Shown: positions 30,209 through 39,110 of the stretch, piece after piece | Layout of the letters: each line of letters starts with the position of its first letter | Numbering within the stretch: position 1 is the first letter of the stretch | Assembly (NCBI RefSeq): GCF_913776855.1 | Contig: NZ_CAJYQD010000033.1 | Location: forward strand, 1 to 64,000 | Direction: 5' to 3' | From: an uncultured Sphingomonas sp. | GTDB taxonomy: Bacteria > Pseudomonadota > Alphaproteobacteria > Sphingomonadales > Sphingomonadaceae | DNA: 64,000 nucleotides | Notes under the pieces: generated by a model | The model's database searches: none | Told to the model about the DNA's origin: nothing | The model's input: the letters and a program-made list of their open reading frames with translations, nothing else | Made by a program: the position numbers and the translations under genes

Positions 30209-30831
30209 GGGAGCAGGTCGGCGATCGCGTCGATCAGCCGTGCCGTCACCTGTTCCACGGCGCCCGTGGCATCGATGCGCCGCACCCGATCGGGTTCCGC
30301 CGCAGCAATCCGGTGAAAGGTCGCGGTGACCGAGCGGTGGAAGTCGTCGTCGCGCGCAGCGAACCGGTCGGCGGCCGCACCGTCGCGTGCCCGCGCCCGC
30401 GCGTCCCCCACGCCATCGGGCAGGCTCAGGAGCAACGTCCGATCCGGGAGCAAGCCGCGCGATCCGAAGCCGTGCAGCGCGAGGATCGCGGCATCGTCGA
30501 TCCCCTGTGCCCCCTGATAAGCGCGGGTGCTATCGATGAAGCGGTCGCAGATCACCCAGCTGCCGGCGTCCACCATCGGCCGGATCAGCTTTTCGACATG
30601 GTCCGCGCGGGCGGCGGCGAACAGCAATGCCTCGGCATGGGCGCTCCACCGGCGAACATCTCCCTGCATCAACAGGGCACGGATCGCCTCCGCACCCTCG
30701 CTCCCCCCCGGCTCGCGCGTCAGCACCGCGTGGATGCCGCGTGACTCGAGCGCGGCGACGAGGGCGCGGGCCTGGGTCGACTTGCCGACCCCCTCCCCGC
30801 CCTCGAGCGTCAGGAATCGGCCGGCGCTCAA
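30205..30831 (-). CDS. tmk: Thymidylate kinase
   Basis: dTMP to dTDP kinase, 208 residues. P-loop L-E-G-G-E-G-V-G-K-S-T-Q, D-R-F-I-D-S-T-R-A-Y-Q-G, and L-P-D-R-T-L-L-L-S-L-P are visible; the lid carries arginines (D-A-R-A-R-A-R-D). The start overlaps the stop of the upstream D,D-carboxypeptidase gene by 4 bases. Confidence 0.96.
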   Translation of the reverse strand: MSAGRFLTLEGGEGVGKSTQARALVAALESRGIHAVLTREPGGSEGAEAIRALLMQGDVRRWSAHAEALLFAAARADHVEKLIRPMVDAGSWVICDRFIDSTRAYQGAQGIDDAAILALHGFGSRGLLPDRTLLLSLPDGVGDARARARDGAAADRFAARDDDFHRSVTATFHRIAAAEPDRVRRIDATGAVEQVTARLIDAIADLLP

Positions 30832-31994
30832 GCGAACAGCGACGTCAGGCTTGCCCAGACGCGGCCAAAGAAGCCGGCCTCCGCCACGTCCTTTTCGGCG
30901 ACCAGCGGCATCCGCTGTTCCCCGGTGTCGGGCGATGCGATCACCAGGTCGGCGATATGCTGGCCCTTGGCGATCGGTGCCTTGATCGGGCCGGTATAGA
31001 CGACTTTCGCGGTGATCGGGCTGCTGGTGCCAGCTGGCATGGTGACGGTCAGCGCGCGCGGCGCGACCAGTCCGACGGTCGCCGAATCGCCCAGCTGCAC
31101 CTCAGCGGTTTCAACCCGCTTGCCAGCCGCGACAATCGGGCGCGCGCGCCATGCGCCGAATCCCCAGTTCATGAACTTGACCGATTCGGCGATCCGCTGG
31201 TTCGCGCTGGTCAGCCCGGCGACGACCATCACCAGACGGCGACCATCCTGTTCGGCCGACCCGGTGAAGCCATAGCCCGCTTCCTCGGTATGGCCGGTCT
31301 TCAGCCCATCGGCACCGCGGACCCGGCCGAGCAACGGGTCGCGGTTCGCCTGCGTGATCGCGGCCCCTTCGCCCAACGTCTTGCCCCAGGTAAAATCGGT
31401 CTTTGAATAGAATTTCTTGTACAGCTGGGGATGGTTCTGGATCGTGGCCGTTGCCAGCTTTGCCAGGTCGCGCGCCGTCACATAGGTGCGCCCTTCATCC
31501 GGCCAGCCGTTCGACGTGCCGAAATGGCTGTTGGTCAGGCCCAGTTCCTTGGCCCGCTGGTTCATCAGGTTGGTGAACGCTTCCTCCGAACCGGCGATCT
31601 TCTCGGCCAGTACGACACAGGCGTCGTTCCCCGACAGGACGATGATCCCGTACAACAGGTTCTCGACGCTGACATTCTCGTTCACCGACAGGAACATGGT
31701 CGAACCGGCCTGCGGGCCGTGCCACTTCTTCCATGTTTCCGGCGCGACGATCGCCGTGTCGCTGAGCTTCAGCTCGCCCTTCTTGATCAGGTCGAATGCG
31801 ACGTAGGCCGTCATCATCTTTGCCATCGAAGCCGGCGGCATCCGGCGATCGGCATCCTTGGCATAGAGCGTCGCGCCCGAAGACAGGTCGGTCATGAAGG
31901 CGACCGGTGCCGGCGTATCGAACGGCGGCGCGGCGGAGATGCCGGGGGTGGCAATGGCGATGGCGGCGATGCTCGAAAGGGCGATCTTACGCAT
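30828..31994 (-). CDS. D-alanyl-D-alanine carboxypeptidase (PBP5/DacC-like)
   Basis: Periplasmic low-molecular-weight penicillin-binding protein that trims the pentapeptide terminal D-Ala. The 388 residues include a signal peptide (M-R-K-I-A-L-S-S-I-A-A-I-A-I-A-T-P-G-I-S-A cut near residue 22) and the three catalytic motifs: S56-M-A-K59, S121-G-N, and K232-T-G. A C-terminal beta-rich domain follows, ending with an amphipathic F-F-G-R-V-W-A-S-L-T-S-L-F, likely a membrane anchor. It lies 17 bases downstream of the SPOR protein gene, in a cell-wall sub-cluster with mltB. Confidence 0.95.
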   Translation of the reverse strand: MRKIALSSIAAIAIATPGISAAPPFDTPAPVAFMTDLSSGATLYAKDADRRMPPASMAKMMTAYVAFDLIKKGELKLSDTAIVAPETWKKWHGPQAGSTMFLSVNENVSVENLLYGIIVLSGNDACVVLAEKIAGSEEAFTNLMNQRAKELGLTNSHFGTSNGWPDEGRTYVTARDLAKLATATIQNHPQLYKKFYSKTDFTWGKTLGEGAAITQANRDPLLGRVRGADGLKTGHTEEAGYGFTGSAEQDGRRLVMVVAGLTSANQRIAESVKFMNWGFGAWRARPIVAAGKRVETAEVQLGDSATVGLVAPRALTVTMPAGTSSPITAKVVYTGPIKAPIAKGQHIADLVIASPDTGEQRMPLVAEKDVAEAGFFGRVWASLTSLFA

Positions 31995-32011
31995 GGGGCA
32001 CGAGTTTCCGT

Positions 32012-32779
32012 TCAGTCCTGGGCGATGATCCGGGCGTCGCCGAACCCGCGACGGGCGATCGACGCACGGGCGGTTTCGGCAGCGGCTCGGGTGGCGAATG
32101 GGCCTGCCTGCACCCGGTACAGCCTGCCCGCCGAACGCACAACGCCATCGACCGATTTTGCGAGCGCGGCGGCGCGGGCAGCGTCGGACAGGGTGGCGAC
32201 CTGTACGAACCAGCGTCCACGCGCGGCGACCGGTGTGGGCTTGGCGGGAACGGGCTTCGGAGTTGGCGATGGTCTGGCGGGGGCGGTCGGCACCGGCTTC
32301 GCCGTCGGGGCAGGTATCGGTGTCGGTTGCGAAACAGGTGCGGGCGTAGGCAGCCTGCGCCGCAGCGCCGCCAGCAACCGCGCCGGCGCATCGAGGCGAG
32401 CGACCGTGGTGCCGCTACGGACTGCGGCCTGCTCCGCCGGCGACGGGACGGCAGGGCGGATACGCACATTCGCAGTGCCACCCTGGCCCAATCCCAGCGC
32501 GCGAGCGGCACCTGCCGACAGCCGGCCGACGTCGTTACCGCCCGGCGACGCATCGGCTTCGACCAGGGCGATGATCGTGCGCCCACTGGCCAGATCGGTG
32601 ACCTCCGCAAAGCTGCCGGTGGGCAGGCCGCGATGCGACACGGTCAGCTTCGAGGGTTCGGGACCGATCGATACCGCGCCGACATCATCCAGCCGCTGCT
32701 CATGGATGACGGGCGGCGGTGCCTCTGCTCCGACCTGTCCGATCCCCATCAGCAACAGGGCGACCGCGCCGACGCTCAT
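32012..32779 (-). CDS. SPOR-domain exported protein (RlpA-like)
   Basis: A 255-residue exported protein with a signal peptide (M-S-V-G-A-V-A-L-L-L-M-G-I-G-Q-V-G-A). The N-terminal part has a double-psi beta-barrel-like look (G-L-P-T-G-S-F-A-E-V-T-D-L-A-S-G-R-T, as in RlpA). A Pro/Thr/Ala linker sits around 155-190, and a C-terminal SPOR domain (R-W-F-V-Q-V-A-T-L, R-L-Y-R-V-Q-A-G-P-F) binds denuded glycan at the septum. The ATG at 32779 overlaps the mltB stop. An RlpA-type lytic activity is possible; the catalytic residues cannot be confirmed by eye. Confidence 0.8.
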   Translation of the reverse strand: MSVGAVALLLMGIGQVGAEAPPPVIHEQRLDDVGAVSIGPEPSKLTVSHRGLPTGSFAEVTDLASGRTIIALVEADASPGGNDVGRLSAGAARALGLGQGGTANVRIRPAVPSPAEQAAVRSGTTVARLDAPARLLAALRRRLPTPAPVSQPTPIPAPTAKPVPTAPARPSPTPKPVPAKPTPVAARGRWFVQVATLSDAARAAALAKSVDGVVRSAGRLYRVQAGPFATRAAAETARASIARRGFGDARIIAQD

Positions 32780-33798
32780 TGGGCCACGGCATCCGCCAGC
32801 AGGCCGACCGACAGCGCGTAATAGTTGGAACAATTATAATCGAGGATCACCCGGTAGTTGCCGGTGAGCAGATAGGCCGTCTGCCCCGGACCATCGGGTT
32901 CGATCAGCGTGGCCTGGATGGTCGGGTCCAGCCGTCGGCCATCGCTGGCTATGACGCCCAGCGCCTGCCATTCGGACAGCGACCGCCACTGGCTGTGCCG
33001 CTCGAACACGCGCGGACAACGCGGCGACAGCGACTTGGGCGTCAGGATCGACCGGTCGAACCCGGCCGGCAACTGGACGGCGAAACCCCAGGGCTGTCCC
33101 GGCCGCCAGCCGGCATCGACAAAATAATTGGCGATCGATGCCAGCGTATCCGCCTCGTTCGACCAGATGTTCGCCACCCCGTCGCCGTCGCCGTCGCGCG
33201 CCAGTCGCAGATAGATGGACGGCAGGAACTGCGGGTATCCGAACGCGCCGGCCCAGCTCCCCTTCAACCGATCCCGTGGGACGCCGCGGTCGATCATCTT
33301 CAACGTGGCGATGAACTCTGGCTCGAACAGCGCCCGGCGGCGCCCTTCATAGGCCAGCGTCGCCAGGCTGCGCGGCAGGTCGAAATCGCCGGTATAGCTG
33401 CCATAGTTGGTTTCATGGCCCCAGATGGCGATCATGATCTCTTCGGGAACGCCGGTCGTCCGCTCGATCGACGCCAGCCGCGAACGCTGCGCGGCATAGG
33501 CGGTGCGGCCACGATTGATCCGCGCGGCATCGACATGCCGCATCCGATAGGGGGCGAAGCGCGAGACGGTGGTCGTATTGGACGATCCGGGCTGCTGCTG
33601 GTCCAGTTCGACGACGCGCGGATTGTAGGTCAGCGTCGGCAGCACAGCATCGATCGTCGATTGCCGTACCCCCTGCGCCCGCGCCCGAACCGCGACCTCG
33701 CGCAGATAGGACTGGAACCCTTCCGCATCCTGGGCCGACGCCGACGTTCCTGCCATCAGGCTCAGAACGACCGCCAACCCCGCCTTTGCCAAACGCAT
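32776..33798 (-). CDS. mltB: Lytic murein transglycosylase, MltB family
   Basis: Periplasmic enzyme cleaving the glycan strand of peptidoglycan. The 340 residues start with a signal peptide ending S-A-S-A-Q-D near residue 24. The catalytic region reads I-A-I-W-G-H-E-T-N-Y-G with Glu129 as acid/base; G-A-F-G-Y-P-Q-F-L-P-S and a D-G-D-G-D-G EF-hand-like loop follow, both MltB features. The C-terminal segment with N-Y-R-V-I-L-D-Y-N-C-S-N-Y-Y-A is the peptidoglycan-binding part. It is the first gene of the leftward operon down to the aspartic protease or mazG. Confidence 0.93.
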   Translation of the reverse strand: MRLAKAGLAVVLSLMAGTSASAQDAEGFQSYLREVAVRARAQGVRQSTIDAVLPTLTYNPRVVELDQQQPGSSNTTTVSRFAPYRMRHVDAARINRGRTAYAAQRSRLASIERTTGVPEEIMIAIWGHETNYGSYTGDFDLPRSLATLAYEGRRRALFEPEFIATLKMIDRGVPRDRLKGSWAGAFGYPQFLPSIYLRLARDGDGDGVANIWSNEADTLASIANYFVDAGWRPGQPWGFAVQLPAGFDRSILTPKSLSPRCPRVFERHSQWRSLSEWQALGVIASDGRRLDPTIQATLIEPDGPGQTAYLLTGNYRVILDYNCSNYYALSVGLLADAVAQ

Positions 33799-33870
33799 AT
33801 ACCGGCCTCCCGCTAGTCCGTTCTATTGGCACAGCGGGCCTTGCGGATGAACCCCCCGCGCGACAAAGGC

Positions 33871-33898
33871 TTGCACAAAGCGGCCCACCCGCTCTAGG
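33871..33898 (+). promoter_or_regulatory. Possible promoter of tRNA-Ser
   Basis: TTGCAC (33871) and TCTAGG (33893) are separated by 16 bases, with the expected start a few bases before the tRNA at 33914. The match to consensus is partial. Confidence 0.35.
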
Positions 33899-33913
33899 CG
33901 ACGGAACGGCCGA

Positions 33914-34003
33914 GGAAGAGTGTCCGAGTGGTTTAAGGAACCGGTCTTGAAAACCGGCGAGCGGGCAACCGTTCCGTGGGTTCGAATCCCACCTCTTCCG
34001 CCA
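33914..34003 (+). tRNA. tRNA-Ser (anticodon UGA)
   Basis: A 90-base class II tRNA. The acceptor GGAAGAG pairs with CTCTTCC at 33993-33999; discriminator G and an encoded CCA follow. The anticodon stem CCGGT/ACCGG (33941-33945 with 33953-33957) encloses loop CTTGAAA, anticodon TGA at 33948-33950. The T-loop is GTTCGAATC, and a long variable arm is present. A small CTCTCG-TCT-CGAGAG hairpin lies just downstream (34017-34031) and could end the transcript. Confidence 0.97.
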
Positions 34004-34224
34004 ACAATGCCGGCGTCTCTCGTCTCGAGAGCCAACCTATGGTACAATCCGAAAAGGATAGGGTTGACCCACGTCCAGACGTTCGGGCCGGCCTTCCCGT
34101 TACACAACTCCAGATGCTCATTCATGCCCTTGAACTTGTGAAGGCTGACGGCGACCTTACCGAACGAAGCGTCCCGTGATCCTGATCGTCGAATGCCCCT
34201 GATCCTAACAACGCCCGCTTGCGA

Positions 34225-35112
34225 TCAGACGCGCATCGCCGCCACGAAGGCCTGGAAAGCGGCAGTCGGTTGGCGGCGGCTGGGATAGTAGAGGTGGTTC
34301 GGCGCGAGTACGGGCGCCCAGCCGGCGAGCACTTCGACCAGCGTACCGTCGGCCAGTGCCTGCGCAGCGTGCGGCAGCGGCAGGCAAGCTACTCCCAGCC
34401 CTGCCACCGCGGCGTCGCGCATCACGTCGATATCGTTGGTGATGAAGTCGCCACGGACCGACCGTTCCACCGTGCGGCCATCCCGCTCGAATTCCCATCG
34501 GTGTACGACGCCGGAGGACGTGTACCGGTAACACAGGCAGCGATGCGCAACGAGATCGTCGGGATCGGCGGGTGCAGGATAGTCGGCGAGGTAGGCCGGG
34601 GCGGCAACGAAGACGAGTGGCACCGTCGCGCTGATCGGCACCGATATCATGTCGGCCTGCAGCGTCTGCGCGTGCCGGACCCCGCAGTCGAAACGGTCCG
34701 CGACGATGTCGACGAACCCGTCGTCGACCACCAGTTCAACGGCGATGTCGGGATAAGCGCGCGCAAAGTCGGGCAATCGCGGCAGGATGGCGTAGAGCGC
34801 CGCGACCCGGTGTGCGCTGACGCGAATCCGCCCCGCCGGTCGTTCGCAGGCGTTATCCAGGTCGGCCAGCGCGCCCGCGACCGAAGCGATCGCCGGCCTC
34901 AACCGCGCCAGCAGTTCCTCACCCGCATCCGTCAGCGCCAGCGACCGGGTGGTACGGTCGAGCAGTCGGACGCCCAGTTTCGTTTCGAGCGACCGCATCG
35001 CATGGCTCAAGGCCGATGCGGACAATCCAAGCCGCGTCGCCGCTCGCGCAAAGCTGCCGGCGTCGACGATCGTCTCGAACACCGCGAGACCGGACCAGAG
35101 ATCGCGATCCAT
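34225..35112 (-). CDS. LysR-family transcriptional regulator
   Basis: A 295-residue LTTR. The N-terminal winged HTH reads F-A-R-A-A-T-R-L-G-L-S-A-S-A-L-S-H-A-M-R-S-L-E-T-K-L-G-V-R-L-L-D-R-T-T. The co-inducer domain (about 90-295) is of the type often paired with oxidoreductases (G-R-I-R-V-S-A, Y-P-D-I-A-V-E-L-V). It is divergent from an aldo/keto reductase gene, and a T-N11-A dyad lies between them, so the pair probably forms a regulator-target unit. The inducer is unknown. Confidence 0.93.
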   Translation of the reverse strand: MDRDLWSGLAVFETIVDAGSFARAATRLGLSASALSHAMRSLETKLGVRLLDRTTRSLALTDAGEELLARLRPAIASVAGALADLDNACERPAGRIRVSAHRVAALYAILPRLPDFARAYPDIAVELVVDDGFVDIVADRFDCGVRHAQTLQADMISVPISATVPLVFVAAPAYLADYPAPADPDDLVAHRCLCYRYTSSGVVHRWEFERDGRTVERSVRGDFITNDIDVMRDAAVAGLGVACLPLPHAAQALADGTLVEVLAGWAPVLAPNHLYYPSRRQPTAAFQAFVAAMRV

Positions 35113-35114
35113 TC

Positions 35115-35129
35115 CTGAACATCCTTCAG
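35115..35129. promoter_or_regulatory. Candidate LysR-type operator
   Basis: CTGAA-CATCC-TTCAG, a 5-base perfect inverted repeat containing the T-N11-A pattern of LTTR boxes (T at 35116, A at 35128). It sits 3 bases before the LysR start codon and about 80 bases before the aldo/keto reductase ATG, where autorepression and divergent activation would be expected. Confidence 0.5.
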
Positions 35130-35207
35130 CAACCCATGCGCTGCGGATGATCTAATCCTCGCGCCGTCCTGCGTCCATCTGGAGCCGACACACTGGAGGA
35201 TGCGATC

Positions 35208-36311
35208 ATGAAACTCGACAGCTATCGCCCGCTCGGCCGGTCCGGCCTTCTCGTCAGCCCACTGGCACTCGGTACGATGACCTTCGGCACGCCGCGATGG
35301 GGGCTGGACGAGAGTGGAAGTCGCGCGGTGTTCGATCGCTACACCGATCTTGGCGGCAATTTCATCGATACCGCCGACGTCTATGCGGGCGGACGATCGG
35401 AAGAGATGGTCGGTAGTTTTGTCGGCGTGCAATCGTCGCGCGACCGGCTGGTGATCGCGACGAAATCGGGGTTTGCGACCGGCCGCGGCTGTTATGCAGG
35501 TGGCAATGGCACGCGCCACATTCTGGCGTCGGTAGAAGGATCGCTACGCCGACTCCGGACGGACTTCATCGACCTGTACTGGGTACATGTCTGGGACGGT
35601 ATCACGCCGCCCGAGGAACTGCTGCGGACGATGACCGCGCTCGTCGCAGCGGGCAAGATTCGCTACTGGGGCATATCCAACACGCCGGCGTGGTATGTCG
35701 CCGAGCTCGCGACACTAGCACGGGTCCAGGGCGATCCGGCGCCGATCGGCCTGCAATATTTCTATTCGCTGGTCGAACGCGGGGTCGAAGCCGAACACCT
35801 GCCGCTCGCGCGATCGGCGGGCATGGGTCTCGTTCCCTGGAGCCCCCTCGCCTATGGCCTGCTCACCGGCAAATACGACCGCGCGACCGTCGAGGCGGGG
35901 CCCAGGCGCGCGGGCGGCGTCCCCAACCAATCCGGGCAGGACAGCGCGGCGCGGCCCACCGACGACAAGCGGCTCGATGGCGACAATCCGTTCGGCGACA
36001 CGCTGTTCACCGAGCGCAACTGGCAGATCCTCGACGAACTGAAACGCGTCGCCGCGGAGATTGACGAGAAGCCAGCGCGCGTCGCGCTGTCCTGGGTGGT
36101 CGGACAGCCTGGCGTCACATCGACACTGATGGGCGTGAGCCGGGCGGAGCAGGTAACCGACAATGTCGCCGCACTTGGCCTTACCCTTTCCCCCGATCAC
36201 CGTGCTACGCTCGATACGGTGAGCGGCGGCAACCTGCCGTTTCTCTACAGCCTGTTCGCCCCCGCCCTGCGCAACCAGGTGGTCTTCGGCGGCGGAGACG
36301 TTCGAAGCTGA
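35208..36311 (+). CDS. Aldo/keto reductase
   Basis: NADPH-dependent reductase of the AKR fold, 367 residues. The catalytic tetrad is in place: Asp54, Tyr59 (N-F-I-D-T-A-D-V-Y-A), Lys86 (A-T-K-S-G-F) and His127 (Y-W-V-H-V-W-D). The nucleotide-binding end has S-T-L-M-G-V-S-R-A-E-Q. It resembles the large AKR group near YajO/Tas. The ATG at 35208 follows a GGAGGATGCGATC ribosome-binding site. Expression is probably governed by the divergent LysR gene. The substrate is unknown. Confidence 0.93.
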   Translation: MKLDSYRPLGRSGLLVSPLALGTMTFGTPRWGLDESGSRAVFDRYTDLGGNFIDTADVYAGGRSEEMVGSFVGVQSSRDRLVIATKSGFATGRGCYAGGNGTRHILASVEGSLRRLRTDFIDLYWVHVWDGITPPEELLRTMTALVAAGKIRYWGISNTPAWYVAELATLARVQGDPAPIGLQYFYSLVERGVEAEHLPLARSAGMGLVPWSPLAYGLLTGKYDRATVEAGPRRAGGVPNQSGQDSAARPTDDKRLDGDNPFGDTLFTERNWQILDELKRVAAEIDEKPARVALSWVVGQPGVTSTLMGVSRAEQVTDNVAALGLTLSPDHRATLDTVSGGNLPFLYSLFAPALRNQVVFGGGDVRS

Positions 36312-36439
36312 ACCGTCATCCTGAAGCCGCTCGCCCGAGACGAAATCTCCGCGCTACCGGCTCCAATCGACAAACTCCGCGTTTGACGCTGTACGGTCGG
36401 CAGCGCGTTCGTTTGCTGAATGCCGGCACGGGGATAGTC

Positions 36440-37360
36440 ATGCAGATCGGAATCATCGGGGCGGGAATGGCGGGCCTGTCCTGCGCGCAGGCGCTTCGTC
36501 ATCAGGGGCACGATGTCATCGTGTTCGACAAGGGGCGTGGGCCGGGTGGCCGGATGTCGACCCGCCGCATCGACACCCCGCTGGGTGAAGCCGCGTTCGA
36601 TCACGGCGCGCAATATCTGACGGCACGCGACCCCGCGTTCGTCGCGCAGGTCGAACGCTGGGCGCAAGACGGCCACGTCGCGCGCTGGTCGCCCGCCGGC
36701 GCGGAGGCATGGGTCGGGACGCCCGCGATGAACGCGCCGATCCAAGCGATGGCGCGCGACGGCGACGTCCGCTGGAACACGGTCATCGACACCCTGACCT
36801 ATGACGGCGAATGGCGGATCGGTAACGAGCGGTTCGACGCAGCGATCGTCGCGGTGCCCGCCGAACAGGTCGCGCCCTTGGTCGCCGCCCACGATGTCGC
36901 GATGGCCGATGCGGCCCGTTGCGCGGTGTCCGACCCGTGCTGGACCGTCATGGCAGCATATGACGGCCCCGTGCCGATCGATCGCGATCGGCTTACAGAC
37001 CTTGGCATCATCGGATCCGCCGTCCGCAACTCGGCCAAGCCAGATCGGACTGGACCGGAGGCCTGGGTCCTTCAGGCCAATGCCGATTGGTCGCGCGCGC
37101 ATCTAGAGGACGATCCCGACCCGGTGCAACGCGCGCTTCTTGAGGTGTTCGCGGACCATATCGGCGCCGGCACGCCTGCCGTCATCGCGACCAGCGTCCA
37201 TCGCTGGCGGTATGCGAAGGTCGACGCGTTGAACCGCAGCGCGATCTGGAACGTTGATATCCGGCTAGGCGCCTGCGGCGACTGGCTTCTCGGACCGCGG
37301 ATCGAAGCTGCCTGGCTGTCGGGACAGCATCTCGCAGAAATCGTCGGATCGACAGATTAA
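36440..37360 (+). CDS. Renalase-like FAD-dependent oxidoreductase
   Basis: A 306-residue flavoprotein starting M-Q-I-G-I-I-G-A-G-M-A-G-L-S-C-A, the Rossmann FAD loop, followed by V-F-D-K-G-R-G-P-G-G-R-M-S-T-R-R, a signature of renalase-like amine-oxidase-fold proteins. A-F-D-H-G-A-Q-Y-L-T and the C-terminal C-G-D-W-L-L-G-P-R-I-E-A-A-W-L-S-G are also typical. The ATG at 36440 has GGGGATAGTC before it; a TTG 19 codons upstream is less likely. Reaction unknown; human renalase oxidises aberrant NAD(P)H isomers. Stands alone on its strand. Confidence 0.88.
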   Translation: MQIGIIGAGMAGLSCAQALRHQGHDVIVFDKGRGPGGRMSTRRIDTPLGEAAFDHGAQYLTARDPAFVAQVERWAQDGHVARWSPAGAEAWVGTPAMNAPIQAMARDGDVRWNTVIDTLTYDGEWRIGNERFDAAIVAVPAEQVAPLVAAHDVAMADAARCAVSDPCWTVMAAYDGPVPIDRDRLTDLGIIGSAVRNSAKPDRTGPEAWVLQANADWSRAHLEDDPDPVQRALLEVFADHIGAGTPAVIATSVHRWRYAKVDALNRSAIWNVDIRLGACGDWLLGPRIEAAWLSGQHLAEIVGSTD

Positions 37361-37535
37361 ACCGGTTCGCAACGGAATGTCTGATACTGAGAAGTGGGCA
37401 TGAAGGTCGGGAAATCTATCGACCTGTTGAACTTGCCCAAGTTTTTACGGACACCTCTTCCGCCGGAGTGTCGTACCATCAGCACTGATACGGTCCGCGT
37501 TTCGACCGGATACGATCGTACATGCCAATCCGAGA

Positions 37536-39029
37536 TCAGCCCGGCTTCGGTCCTTCCGTATTTTCAGATGTCGGCTGACGCTCGAACCTGATCGGTGGCC
37601 CGCCTTCGATGATGTCGAAGTGGTCGGCATCCGGGGCGAACCGAATGACGATGCCCATGCCGGCTGTGAAGAACCGATCGCCGGGCAGGGCGATCAGCCG
37701 TTCGGGAGCAGGCCCGCCGGTATGCGCGTACAGCCCGTCCTTGCGCGCTTCGAAGGTGACCGACAGGTCGCCGCCATCGAACCGCCCCGCCCGTTTGGAC
37801 AATGCGGCCGCGGACAGTTGCTGTTCCGTGGCGGCGGGCGCCGCGATTTCGCTCCAGCCATATTCGGTCGCTACCGCGCGGACGATCTCGTCCATCAGAC
37901 GTCGCCCCTGCCCGCCATTGGTCAGGATCGCGATCCCATCGCCCCTGTCGGCATAGGCCACCATCGACGACTGGTAGCCCTCGTTCACCCCGTCATGCCC
38001 GAAGCGCCTTGCCCCATCGGTGTAGAGCATCGGGCCAAGCCCCCAATTGCCGCGAACCGGGGTCAGCATCGTCGCGGTCATCGCCGGTGACAATCGGTGG
38101 CCCGGCCGACCCTGCGCAGACGCCTGCACGTCGATCAGCAATCGCGCCAGGTCGCGGGCAGTGGTCCATAGCCCGGCGGGGCCGAGTTCGGGATAGACGT
38201 GGTAATTACCCGCAATCGGCTGGCCGTTCGCGTGTCCGAAGGCGAGATCGCTGTGGATCGTCGGGGCGGATGTCAGCGAGAATGTGCTGTGCGCCATGCG
38301 AAGCGGGCGTAGAATGTCACGGTCGGCCAACCGAGCGAACGACAGGCCGCTCACATCCGACAAGGCGAGTTGGGTCACGACATACCCCCCACCCGAATAG
38401 CGCCATTGCCCGCCCGCTGGCAGGGTGCTGCGGACCGCTTCGCTATTCGCCGGCGAACTGCCCTCCAGGATCTGTACCGTGCTTGGGAGCGGCGCCCCGG
38501 TCGCGTAGCCCGCAAACCCGTGTACCCCCAGACCGGCGGTATGGCTGAGCAATTGCCGCAGCGTCACGCCCCGCGGTGCGAGTTTCGCATCGGGCGGCAA
38601 ATGCCAACTGCGCAATGCAGTGTTGATGTCGTTGTCGAGGGCGATCTTGCCCTGCTCTACCAGCCGCAGCGCCAGCATCGCGGTCACCACCTTGCTGATC
38701 GATGCGGCCTGAAACATGGTATCCGGGGTTACCGGCGCGCAGGTCGCGGCGTCCCGAACACCCCAGCCTCGCGCCCAGGCGATCCTGCCGCGATGAATGA
38801 CCGCGACGCTGACACCCGGCACGCCATAGGCCCGCATCCGTTCGCCCAGCGTGGACGCGCGCTCGCCCGGCACCTGTACCGGAAGACGCAGGTTGGCCAT
38901 GATGCGACGGACGCGAGCATCGACCGGTCCGCCTGACGCCTCGTCGCGTATCGGACAATCTCGCGCCTGGGCCGTCGCGGGACCCGCGACCAGCGCGCCG
39001 AGGAACAGCAATGTCGGGATCATACGCAT
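37536..39029 (-). CDS. Beta-lactamase-like serine hydrolase (class C/esterase family)
   Basis: An exported 497-residue enzyme of the serine beta-lactamase fold (AmpC-like esterases and D-peptidases). The signal peptide ends A-T-A-Q-A near residue 22. Catalytic S110-I-S-K113 is in M-F-Q-A-A-S-I-S-K-V-V. The Y-S-G-G-G-Y motif follows, then R-R-F-G-H-D-G in place of KTG. A C-terminal lipocalin-like domain (about 400-497) is common in this family. It lies downstream of a PadR-regulated membrane protein gene on the same strand, 81 bases away. The substrate cannot be told from sequence. Confidence 0.9.
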   Translation of the reverse strand: MRMIPTLLFLGALVAGPATAQARDCPIRDEASGGPVDARVRRIMANLRLPVQVPGERASTLGERMRAYGVPGVSVAVIHRGRIAWARGWGVRDAATCAPVTPDTMFQAASISKVVTAMLALRLVEQGKIALDNDINTALRSWHLPPDAKLAPRGVTLRQLLSHTAGLGVHGFAGYATGAPLPSTVQILEGSSPANSEAVRSTLPAGGQWRYSGGGYVVTQLALSDVSGLSFARLADRDILRPLRMAHSTFSLTSAPTIHSDLAFGHANGQPIAGNYHVYPELGPAGLWTTARDLARLLIDVQASAQGRPGHRLSPAMTATMLTPVRGNWGLGPMLYTDGARRFGHDGVNEGYQSSMVAYADRGDGIAILTNGGQGRRLMDEIVRAVATEYGWSEIAAPAATEQQLSAAALSKRAGRFDGGDLSVTFEARKDGLYAHTGGPAPERLIALPGDRFFTAGMGIVIRFAPDADHFDIIEGGPPIRFERQPTSENTEGPKPG

Positions 39030-39110
39030 GATCGGCCTCCTCTCGTGAAACGGGCAAGCGGCTCCGATGCGCAGCGCGGCGACGCAGCGGCGTTCACAAT
39101 TCTCAGGACG

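Noticed and set aside
33823..34125. Minus-strand frame containing G-G-I-R-T-H-G-T-V-A-R-S-P-V-F-K-T-G
   Set aside because: This is the antisense of tRNA-Ser, a well-known false protein in databases; the tRNA explains the sequence fully.
34039..34179. 46-codon plus-strand frame just after tRNA-Ser (M-V-Q-S-E-K-D-R-V-D-P)
   Set aside because: No ribosome-binding site or recognisable motif; short open frames are common at this GC. It could be a small protein but cannot be supported.
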